Below are positions 12,573-21,500 of a DNA stretch of 23,495 nucleotides, in pieces. The notes beneath the pieces are model-generated. The model saw nothing but the letters and a program-made list of their open reading frames with translations. It was not told the DNA's origin and searched no databases. This stretch comes from an uncultured bacterium (GTDB lineage Bacteria > Bacillota > Clostridia > Lachnospirales > Lachnospiraceae), in the NCBI GenBank assembly GCA_905214675.1, contig CAJMMS010000029.1, positions 1 to 23,495 of the forward strand, in the 5' to 3' direction. The position numbers and the translations under genes are program-made. Positions within the stretch are counted from its first letter, which is position 1. Each line of letters opens with the position of its first letter.

Positions 12573-13718
12573 ATGAGTAAAAAAAGAATGCAAATTTCAG
12601 CTACATTACTTGGCATTCTGCTTTCAGCAGGAACGTTTGCCAGTGCATATCCTGTATTCGCCGCACAGTCCGAAGTGTCTGTGGAAAACAATGTAGACAT
12701 TGGCAATATCAATATCAGTCTGGAAAAACATGGCTTAGACGAAAAGGGAGAAAAAACTGATTTCGATGATGCGCAGGTGGTTGTCCCGGGACAGGTAGTC
12801 GATGAGTTAGTTGATATCTTCAATCTGGCCAATGATGCATGGGTGCGAATGAAGGTCACATTTGATGATTCGACCATCGATGGCAATATGCTGGATGATT
12901 CACTGCTGAATCTGGGCGAAGACTGGGTTAAATGTGGTGATTATTATTACTGCACAAAGCCTGTAAAGCATGGTGAATCAGCAGAATTTCTGAAATCCGT
13001 CAGCATTCCTGCAGAATGGACAGAAGCTCTTTCAGAAAAAGATCTGAAAATCAATTTTACTGCGGATGCGGTTCAGGAAAAGAATTTTACTCCGAATTTC
13101 AAATCCGATGATCCGTGGTTTGGCACTGTTATCGAACAGAGTGTAACGGATGCATATACAGTTCCAGTTACCAGCAATAATCCGTTTTCCGTTGTATATG
13201 AAGGCGGAGCTGCTGGGCTGGTTAAGGTAGGAAATGACTTCTTCTCCAATTGGGGAACACTTATGCCGGGTGATGTAGTATCTGGAAAAGCCACAATTTC
13301 CAACAAATACGCCCAGTCTGTTAAGATCTATTTCCAGACGGACACGATTGCAGATGATAATCTGCTCCAGAAACTGCACCTGAAGATCGCTTGCGACGGA
13401 CAGACATTATACGATGGCAGCATGGCTGGTGAGATCACTAATAAAGTATTATTAGGCGATTTTGCACAGGGCAGCTCCAAAGATCTTACTTACACGCTTA
13501 CAGTTCCAGCAGAACTGGACAACCAGTATGCGATGAATAAAACCAAGACCAAATGGATTTTCACTGCTGAATTACCGGAAACTCCAAATAAGACAGTTGC
13601 AACGGGAGATTCTTCTCTTCCATCCGCATTTGCCGGATTAAGCGTTTCTCTCGGCGCAGCCGGAATCATTATGCTTTCAGCATCAACGAAAAGGAGAAAA
13701 GGCAATGAAGAAAATTAA
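12573..13718 (+). CDS. Wall-anchored TasA-like protein, probable fibre base
   Basis: This 381-residue exported protein has an ordinary Sec-type signal ending near VFAAQ (about residue 31), not a SipW AYxTD site. Two stretches show TasA/CalY-like features: about 35-175 (VVPGQVVDELVDIFNLANDAWVRMKV) and about 190-330 (LMPGDVVSGKATISN, then SVKIYFQTD). The C-terminus is T-V-A-T-G-D (about 341-346), a hydrophobic span and KRRKGNEEN, which fits a sortase-type tail with a non-canonical motif. AGGAG lies 7 bases before the ATG. The last 14 bases overlap the next gene, whose ribosome binding site is inside this one, so the pair is translationally coupled. I infer that it ties the TasA-like fibre to the wall, analogous to but not clearly homologous with TapA. 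Confidence 0.82.
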   Translation: MSKKRMQISATLLGILLSAGTFASAYPVFAAQSEVSVENNVDIGNINISLEKHGLDEKGEKTDFDDAQVVVPGQVVDELVDIFNLANDAWVRMKVTFDDSTIDGNMLDDSLLNLGEDWVKCGDYYYCTKPVKHGESAEFLKSVSIPAEWTEALSEKDLKINFTADAVQEKNFTPNFKSDDPWFGTVIEQSVTDAYTVPVTSNNPFSVVYEGGAAGLVKVGNDFFSNWGTLMPGDVVSGKATISNKYAQSVKIYFQTDTIADDNLLQKLHLKIACDGQTLYDGSMAGEITNKVLLGDFAQGSSKDLTYTLTVPAELDNQYAMNKTKTKWIFTAELPETPNKTVATGDSSLPSAFAGLSVSLGAAGIIMLSASTKRRKGNEEN

Positions 13719-16700
13719 CGAAAAAATCAAAAAAGCTCTTTCGTTTCTTCTGATTCTTACTATGGCCATGACATCTGTCGGGGTCAGCACTTTCTCCGCC
13801 TTTGCGGATTCAGAAGATGGAACGGGAACAACAGAGCTGAATCTCGATACGGATGCAGAGAACACCGCATCGGATGATACCGTAGATCTTGCTTTTCAGA
13901 CCGATGGGCATGGAAAATTTCTGATCAACGGTGAAGATAAAACCAATCAGACAATTACTGTAAATAAGGGAACAGAAGTCACTTATGAGGTAACTGCTGA
14001 TGATGGATATCAGATCCAGAAAATCCGTACATCATATGCTGATGGCACAGAAACGGAAGTAGAAAGCAAAGAATCCGATCTTACGCAGAATGTTGTTGCA
14101 GATCAGTCGCTTACGCTTTCTGCTGAATTTGCCGAAAAGCAGGAAGAAGATACTCCGGCAACCGTAACGACTCCGGCTCCTGTAGTGGTTACAACTCCGG
14201 AGGATGACAAAAACACTGCTAAAGAAGATGATACTAAAACTTCTGCAGACACTACAACCTCTTCGTCAGAAGAAAATGTTAAGTATAATAACAGACTTTC
14301 TGATGTTACCGCCGACTGGGGTGAAAATGAGTTCTTAAAAGAACATTTAAGCGCCAGTGATCTTATTGAATTAAGCAATGGAATCAGTCTTTTCGCAAGC
14401 AGATCCGGGAAAGTTTCCGCAGGTATGGATGGTCTTAATTCTGTTGCAACCGCGAAAAAAGGAAGTATTGTTACTAAGAATACACCAATTGACGGAAATT
14501 ATTATTTTACCCCAATTATCGGTAGCAAAACAAAAATCACTTTTGGTACAACCGATAGCAATTATACATGGGATAATGAATTTTGTAAAAACGCCCAATA
14601 TTATTCTAAAGCTATTTCCAATTGGTGGGCGCCACAGGCTGATACGACCAACTGGAGTAATACACGTTCTTTTATTCCGCATGATGGAGCGCAAGGTCAT
14701 CTGTATGCAGAATATACCAATGTGGGATATTATGATGGTTCTCCGGTCAACATGAAGATCTGGTTCTTGGATTGGCAAAATACAGTGGTTCCGGATGAAT
14801 ACAAAGCACCACACAAACCAGCTATCGGAGATGACATCGATGCCGTTATTGTTTCTCTTGGCCCGAATAACTCCAACGATTTATCCAAAGGATATACTCC
14901 GTTAATCGATATCAAAGGTTTAAAATGGATTAAAGTCAAGTTTGCATATTACAAACAGAATGGAGATCCTATCTCCTTAAAGGGTCATTTTACCATGTCC
15001 GACCTTGACTTTGCGCAGGGCTTCCATATTCAGGAAAAAGTAGAAAATATTTATTTGACACAGGAAGCAGACGATCGTCTGGTGTATGATCCGCGAACAG
15101 ACGCTATCTGGTCTGCTAGAAGCGGTGGTGAAAGTGATGGAGGAACAACTCCTGATAATTCAAATGGCTGGGTAACATATACCTTTGAAGGAGACAGCCA
15201 GACCGTTATCTTCTATAATGGAGGCACGATTAGTAATGTTACAGGTCCTGGAGGAGGATTAAAAGAGGAAGGAATCCAAAAATATCCAGATTCATTTTAT
15301 CATGGAGAAGGTTCCAAATTTAATGGATGGGAAGGCTCGTCCAACACAACGTCAGCATCACAGAATACTTGGTATACTTCAGAATTTGGTTATACATCCG
15401 AATATGTTGGCTCAATGTCGAAAGTAGGTGTGCTTCGTATCAATAAAACTGACTCTGACTCAGGTGCAGTCTTAAAAGGTGCGAAATTTACCGTTTACAA
15501 ATGGAAGAACAGTAAATGGCAGACCTACGCCAATATGAACTGGGTAGAAGCAGATAAGTGCTACTTACTTAACAACATTCAGGGCGATGAAGCAGATGGC
15601 AACAAATTCAAAGTTGTCGAAACACAGAACCCTGACGGTTACACCGGAACTTTTTCACAGGAGTTTACCGTTGACCAGGCTGGTGTAAAAACAATTGTTT
15701 TGGATGCCAAGAATACACAGGATACCTTCAAAGTAACTGTAAATAAGGTATCCGGCAATACAACGATTACAGCAAATAACGGAAACTATGCACTGAAAAA
15801 CGCCAAATTTGAGATTTATGCTTCCGATAAGACAACAAAAGTAGCCGATACTTATACCGACGAGAACGGTTCTTTCTCTGTTAAGCTGAAAAATGGAACC
15901 TATTGGTTACATGAAACCATTGCTTCTCAGGGATATTCGCTTGCAGAAGATCAGCAGTTTACGGTAGACAAAAAAGACCTTTCCGTTACCGTAAAAGAAC
16001 CACCGAAAACCGGAACAATCAATCTTGTTAAGAAATCCACCACCGATCTGCATTCGGACTACGAATCCTACTATTTAAAAGGTGCTGAATACGGCGTTTA
16101 CAATGCCGCCGGCACAAAGGTGGGAACCATCGTTACAGATGCGGAAGGAAAAGGATCTTTATCGAACCTGCCATTAGGAACATATACTCTGAAAGAGTTA
16201 AAAGCTCCGGCTGGATATTATCTTTCCACCGATACACTGACAGCAACTCTGACCTCCAGTGTCGTAACTGCCAACGTGACAGGTAAGGATAAACCGGGAC
16301 AGGTTCCTGCTCCAGAAGTTATTCTCGAAAAAGTGGATGCAGAAACAGGACTTGCAAAACCACAAGGAGCAGGCTCCTTACAGGGTGCGGAATATACCAT
16401 GAAATATTATGATGTAGTGTCCACAACCGATCCGACAGCTTCCGGCAGAAAAGCAAAATATACATGGGTATTAAAAACGGATGCAAAAGGTCAGATCAAA
16501 CTGGATGCAGATCATCTGGTAAGCGGGCCGGACTTCTATAAGGAGAACGGAAAAGTTGTATTCCCAGTTGGAACCACAACATTCCAGGAAACCAAGGCTC
16601 CAAAAGGATATCAGTTGGATTCTAATGTATATGTTATGAACTCCGTGATCGAAAATGATAAGGCTGTATTGAAAAATAAGCCAGTATCAAAAGAAAAGCC

Positions 16701-17694
16701 GTACAGAGGTTACATTCGTTTCAATAAAACAGATGAGAAAAACAAGGCCATGGCCAATATTCCATTTAAAATCACGAGTAAAACAACTGGCGAGTCACAC
16801 ATTGTGAATACTGCCAGTGATGGTTATATCTATGGAAAAGATGTGAATTTTGGAAGTGGTAAAGGATTCTTATATGATACCTATCTCGTCGAGGAACAGT
16901 CCTGCGCAGCGAATAAAGGTTATATTTTGGAGTCTTTTGAAGTGACCATTAATGGAAATGGAGCGACCGTAGATAAAGGTACTCTTCAGAACTTACCTAA
17001 AACTAAGCAGATCACACTTACAAAACGTATCAAAGCATCTGATATCAACTTCAAAAACGGTGATCCAATCTTTATTCTTAAACTGACGGGTACCGATTAT
17101 GCGGGAAAATCACACACCTATTATCGACAGGTACGATTTGATGCTGCCACCGTTAAGAAAAACACCGGATCAGACGGATATGTATCTCTGTCAGAGGTCT
17201 TTAAGGATATTCCGATGGGAGATTATGTTGCAACTGAGGAAGAAACAGGACGATATAGGTTGTCTACGCTTACCTCTCAAGGCGGTACAGTTTCCGGAGA
17301 ACATGTAACTTTCAACATGACACCAGATAACGATACTTACAACGCAACATTCACCAACTTCAAGTACGATTGGCAATACTATACACACACTGATGTTGTC
17401 GATAACAAACTGCAGTCTGTTAAAGACAATAGTGTGAAGTATACGTTTACCGCAAGATGGATTGGTAGTAGTCCCGTATCTGGCGGATCTTCGGTAGATA
17501 AAAATCAAATTGAAGCTACATTGACTACCAATGACGGAACCAAGGATTCCAGCGTTATTGTAGATGCAAGCACCTACACGACAAGTATTCAGACGTTCCC
17601 GAATAGTAGCGGCAATTGCACGGTAACTGTCACTTACAATAAAGATGGCGTTAAATTAACAGCCACGTTTACCGTACCCGTTAAGGCGAAATGA
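13705..17694 (+). CDS. CnaB/SpaA-repeat adhesin without wall anchor, probable fibre tip
   Basis: This 1329-residue exported protein has a Sec signal ending at about AFA34. Next come an InlB-type repeat-like segment (about 55-145), a Thr/Glu-rich linker (145-195) and a Trp/Tyr-rich globular head (about 225-560; WWAPQADTTNW, VNMKIWFLDW). Five CnaB/SpaA-like domains start near 574, 675, 771, 872 and 1003. Several keep a first-strand Lys and the Glu of ETQNPDGY, KELKAPAGY or ETKAPKGY, typical of isopeptide-forming folds. A larger domain (about 1102-1220) and a final Ig-like domain (1222-1329) follow. It ends in FTVPVKAK, with no sorting motif, membrane span or charged tail. AAGGAG inside the preceding gene sets the start. 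Attachment through the neighbouring TasA-like proteins is inference. Confidence 0.9.
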   Translation: MKKINEKIKKALSFLLILTMAMTSVGVSTFSAFADSEDGTGTTELNLDTDAENTASDDTVDLAFQTDGHGKFLINGEDKTNQTITVNKGTEVTYEVTADDGYQIQKIRTSYADGTETEVESKESDLTQNVVADQSLTLSAEFAEKQEEDTPATVTTPAPVVVTTPEDDKNTAKEDDTKTSADTTTSSSEENVKYNNRLSDVTADWGENEFLKEHLSASDLIELSNGISLFASRSGKVSAGMDGLNSVATAKKGSIVTKNTPIDGNYYFTPIIGSKTKITFGTTDSNYTWDNEFCKNAQYYSKAISNWWAPQADTTNWSNTRSFIPHDGAQGHLYAEYTNVGYYDGSPVNMKIWFLDWQNTVVPDEYKAPHKPAIGDDIDAVIVSLGPNNSNDLSKGYTPLIDIKGLKWIKVKFAYYKQNGDPISLKGHFTMSDLDFAQGFHIQEKVENIYLTQEADDRLVYDPRTDAIWSARSGGESDGGTTPDNSNGWVTYTFEGDSQTVIFYNGGTISNVTGPGGGLKEEGIQKYPDSFYHGEGSKFNGWEGSSNTTSASQNTWYTSEFGYTSEYVGSMSKVGVLRINKTDSDSGAVLKGAKFTVYKWKNSKWQTYANMNWVEADKCYLLNNIQGDEADGNKFKVVETQNPDGYTGTFSQEFTVDQAGVKTIVLDAKNTQDTFKVTVNKVSGNTTITANNGNYALKNAKFEIYASDKTTKVADTYTDENGSFSVKLKNGTYWLHETIASQGYSLAEDQQFTVDKKDLSVTVKEPPKTGTINLVKKSTTDLHSDYESYYLKGAEYGVYNAAGTKVGTIVTDAEGKGSLSNLPLGTYTLKELKAPAGYYLSTDTLTATLTSSVVTANVTGKDKPGQVPAPEVILEKVDAETGLAKPQGAGSLQGAEYTMKYYDVVSTTDPTASGRKAKYTWVLKTDAKGQIKLDADHLVSGPDFYKENGKVVFPVGTTTFQETKAPKGYQLDSNVYVMNSVIENDKAVLKNKPVSKEKPYRGYIRFNKTDEKNKAMANIPFKITSKTTGESHIVNTASDGYIYGKDVNFGSGKGFLYDTYLVEEQSCAANKGYILESFEVTINGNGATVDKGTLQNLPKTKQITLTKRIKASDINFKNGDPIFILKLTGTDYAGKSHTYYRQVRFDAATVKKNTGSDGYVSLSEVFKDIPMGDYVATEEETGRYRLSTLTSQGGTVSGEHVTFNMTPDNDTYNATFTNFKYDWQYYTHTDVVDNKLQSVKDNSVKYTFTARWIGSSPVSGGSSVDKNQIEATLTTNDGTKDSSVIVDASTYTTSIQTFPNSSGNCTVTVTYNKDGVKLTATFTVPVKAK

Positions 17695-17711
17695 TTTTGG
17701 AGGACACAAAG

Positions 17712-18236
17712 ATGAAGAAAGTAAAAGGTAAGAAACGGTTTTTCCTCATTACTTGTTTGATGCTTCTTTGTGCTGTCGCTGGAATTGGTGGAGTGCTTGC
17801 GTACTTCACCGATTCTGAGCAGACAAATAATAAGCTCAAAGTGGCTGTGAATGATACCAGCATCGAAGAGGTTTTTCCAGATCCGAGTTTTAAACCCGGA
17901 AGCGTAGTAAAAAAAGAGGTTCGTGTCACAAATAATGGCAGCGATACATATGTTCGTATGCAGGTTTTATTTTCAGACAATGACATGCAGCAGTATTGTA
18001 CTGTAAACTGGAATACAACCGACTGGGAATTAAAAAGCGATGGCTACTATTATTATAAGAAGATTCTCCCCAAAGGATCTAAAACAACACCACTGTTTAC
18101 TACAGTAACTGTTTCGAAAAATGCGCCAGAAGATGAGATGAAAGATTTTGATATCATCGTCCGCGAGGAAAGTCTGCAGGTTGGATATTTCAAATCTGCG
18201 GATGAAGCATGGAGTGCATACAAAAAGAACAAATAA
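17712..18236 (+). CDS. Minor TasA/CalY-like SipW-processed subunit
   Basis: This 174-residue exported protein has a SipW-type signal: a basic start (KKVKGKKR), a hydrophobic core and LAYFTDSEQTNN. The mature part has F-K-P-G-S-V-V-K-K-E-V-R-V-T-N-N-G with YVRMQVLF, the typical TasA/CalY strand pair. A tract DWELKSDGYYYYKK parallels DWVKCGDYYYCTK in the wall-anchored protein at 12573, so the two are related. GGAGG lies 8 bases before ATG 17712 and overlaps nothing upstream; the previous gene stops at 17694. An earlier in-frame ATG (17691) lacks a binding site. It is the last gene of the operon and may be an adaptor or minor subunit. Confidence 0.87.
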   Translation: MKKVKGKKRFFLITCLMLLCAVAGIGGVLAYFTDSEQTNNKLKVAVNDTSIEEVFPDPSFKPGSVVKKEVRVTNNGSDTYVRMQVLFSDNDMQQYCTVNWNTTDWELKSDGYYYYKKILPKGSKTTPLFTTVTVSKNAPEDEMKDFDIIVREESLQVGYFKSADEAWSAYKKNK

Positions 18237-18247
18237 GTAAGTGGATT

Positions 18248-18296
18248 ATTGGCAGGATTTTTACCACGACATGATAGAAGTTCTGCCAATTTTTTG
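18248..18296 (+). terminator. Terminator of the fibre operon
   Basis: ATTGGCAGGA and TTCTGCCAAT pair almost perfectly, followed by a run of T. It begins 12 bases after the last TasA-like stop. The loop is long (about 23 bases), but the position and T-run support termination. Confidence 0.82.
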
Positions 18297-18300
18297 CTAA

Positions 18301-18355
18301 AATACAATCAAGTGATTGCCTTTGCAAGGTCAAAGTGGTACACTTAATACAATCA
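18301..18355. repeat. Direct repeat AATACAATCA flanking a nested hairpin
   Basis: AATACAATCA occurs at 18301-18310 and 18346-18355. Between them AAGTG/CACTT and CTTTG/CAAAG form two nested stems. The element lies upstream of the CAP protein gene and may be an operator or an RNA structure. Little more can be said. Confidence 0.45.
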
Positions 18356-18420
18356 TTGTGGAAAACAGCGGTTTTGTAATAATGATTAATTTCTATTTTT
18401 TTTCGTACGTGAAAATTCAT

Positions 18421-18445
18421 TTGAATTTTTTTTGTCATACTATGA
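18421..18445 (+). promoter_or_regulatory. Weak relative of the recurrent motif upstream of the CAP gene
   Basis: ATACTAT at 18437-18443, preceded by a T-tract and GTC, resembles the 3' half of the recurrent TTTACAATACTATA motif. It lies about 62 bases before the ribosome binding site of the CAP gene. The match is short and could be chance. Confidence 0.25.
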
Positions 18446-18521
18446 ATGTAGACAAAAACGAATCTAAATGGAATAGGATCGTTGGTTATCAAAATTGCTA
18501 AGTACAGGAGGAAATAGGACA

Positions 18522-21500
18522 ATGAAAAAAGAAAAAGTAGTTGCAACTCTGGCTATGGGTGTTGTTGCAGGTGGTGTGGCAGTTGGAGGAACATCCACTG
18601 TTCATGCTGAAACATTAGATGAAAATACTGAAAACACCGTACAGGCTCCAGAAGAAACCGAAGCTCCGGCAGACCCGGAAACCAAAGAAGAAGCCAAGGA
18701 TCAGCTGGATCAGGCGCAGGAAAAGGAAAACGAAGCAAAACAGGATTCCGATCAGGCCAAAGCAGATTATGATGCCGCTAAAGAGGACGAAGATAAAAAG
18801 CAGGCTGAGGCCGATCAGACGCAGAAAGATATCGACCAGGCTGAAAAAGATGCACAGGATGCTTTCGATCAGGCGCAGAAAGATGCACAGGATGCTGCTG
18901 ACCAGGCTAAAGCAGATGCAGATAAAGCCGCTGAGGACCAGAAAAAAGCAGAGCAGGCAGAAAAGGATGCACAGGCCGCTTTAGAAGAGCAGGAAAAGGC
19001 AGAGCAGGATGCACAGCAGAAAGCAGACCAGACCACGACCGATGAAACACAGGAAAGTGTGGATCAGAAAAAGAATGATCTGGATAAAGCAAATAAAGAT
19101 CTGGAAGATGCCAAAGCAGAGGATGCCAAAAAGCAGGAAGAGCTGGATGAAGCAAAGAAAAATGAATCTTCTGCTGAGAAGGACAAGGCGGATGCACAGG
19201 ACAAGGTTGATCAGGCAGAATCCGATGTAAAAGATGCAGAAAAAGACGCGGATGCTGCAAAGAAAGATGCAGAAACCGCAAAAGACCTGTATGATACCGC
19301 TTCCAATGCCGCAGATAAAGATTCCAAATATGCACAGGCGAAAAAGGATGCGGAAGAAGCAGATGCCGCTGTAAAGGCACAGCAGACCGTTACAGACAAT
19401 GCGAAAAAAGATCTGGATGCCAAGAATAATGCGCTGGAAGATGCGAAAAAGGGTCTGGCAGAAGCAAAAGTGAACGCAGATGCCGCCGCACTTGCAGAAC
19501 AGCAGAAAAAGGTTGATGCCGCGCAGAAAGAATATTCTGATGCCTTTGATGCGCTGATCGCAGCGAACAGCAAGCTGGACGAGCTTACCGCAGATTACCA
19601 GAAAAAAGTATCTGCCGCTGAAACTGCCAAAGCTGAGATGGATGCGGCACAGTCCAATGCAGACCAGAAAGAAAATGTACAGAATACCGCCAAAGCTGAA
19701 ATGGATGCGAAGAAAGATGCAGTGTCCAAATCCGAAAGCAACATTTCAGATGCACAGAACAGCAAAGCAAATGCTGAGTCTAATGCAGAAAAAGCCAAAA
19801 ATGAGCTGGATGCAGCAAAAGCAGCTTTAGATGCGGCAAAAGCGGCTGCAGAAGAAGCGAAGAAGCAGGAAGCACTGGGATCAAAAGGATTCTTCGACAG
19901 TATCGGTGAGACAGCAGCATCTGATCTGTTTTCACAGGGAGATTATCCAGACAAAACCAACATGGGTGCGGAAGATGATGCAACCAGTCTGAAAAACATG
20001 CTGTACGCTCTGGATTTTATTGAAAAATCCAATGAACTCAGAAGAGCAAATAATCTGGAAGAGTTTAAAATTTCTGCAAGAGCAATGGCTGCGGCGCAGT
20101 ATCAGGCAAATGCTTCTTTACATACAGAAGATCATACTTTCCAGTTCGGTTATGGTGAAAACCTTGCATGGGGAATGGATGATCCGGAAATCGCCTATAT
20201 GGCATGGTATGACAGTGAAAAAGACAGCACTATTTTAAGCGAAAGACTGCATTATCTTGCTCTCGTCAGCGCCAATAACACAGTTACAGGTTTTGGACTC
20301 TGCTATAACAGAACGAATCCGGATTTATACAGTTCTTGTGAGAGTCAGGTGTTTGGCTCTGTAAACGATGAAGACGAGGGTTACTGCTACACAGTAGCTG
20401 AGTTCCGCGCTCTCCTGCAGGCCTACATTGACAAACTTACTAAAGCCCAGACAGATCTGGATAAAGCCCAGGCTGATTACGATGCGAAACTGGCGGCTTA
20501 CAATGCAGCACAGGATGAAGTGGCAAAATGGGATGCACTTCTGAAACAGTATCAGAACGAGAAATCCGTCAACGAAGATGCTCTGAAACAGGCTACCAAA
20601 GCATATAACAATGCCGTACAGGAGCTGAATAAAGCAAAAGCGGATCTCGATTCCAAGACAACGGCATATGAAACAGCTCAGAATGCAGTTGCTGAGAGCG
20701 CATCTGCAGTGGATGCTGCAAAAGAAAATATCGCATCCTGCAAACAGGTATCCGACCAGAAAGAAAACGCACTTACTGCTGCAAAGGCAGAAAGAGATCA
20801 GCTTCTTGACAAGCTGACAGAATCTGTGATCGCAATGACTGGCGATAAGAATGCCAAAGTAGAAACCAACTACGAATACCATCAGGTATGCAATGAATGC
20901 GGAGAAGATTTCGGCTATGGACCGGATGCTATCGAAGCGGTTGGTGACCATTCTGCAGTAACGGGTCATTCTTACAGCTCTGTAAAGAAAGCTGTTGGAT
21001 ATAAGATCGTAACCGCGTCCGGAACACAGGTAATCAAGAACCTGTCCAAGACAGATGCAGACAAAGCCCTGGCAGATATCCAGAAAGCCATTGCAGACGG
21101 ACAGACAGCAGTCGATGCCGCACAGGCTACATATGACAATGCTGTAAAGAAACTGGCAGCAGATCAGCAGACCGCAAAAGAAAAGAATGATTATCTGGCA
21201 CAGCTGAACAAAAACATTGCCGATCTGAAAAAGGATATGGAAGCAAAACAGGCTGTTGCTGATCAGAAAGCAGCTGCTCTGAAAGAGAAACAGACCGCCC
21301 TTGCGGATGCCAAAGCAGAGCTGAAACAGAAAGAGGATGCTCTTGCGAAAGCAAAAGAATCGGTTGAAAAACTGCAGGCTGAGAAAGATACAACCGCACA
21401 GAAAGTTGCCGCTAAATCCGCGGCTGTAGCACCGCTCCAGAAAGCATACGAAGCTGCCAAAGCATCCCTGAATGCATACCAGAATGCGCAGAACGCTCTG

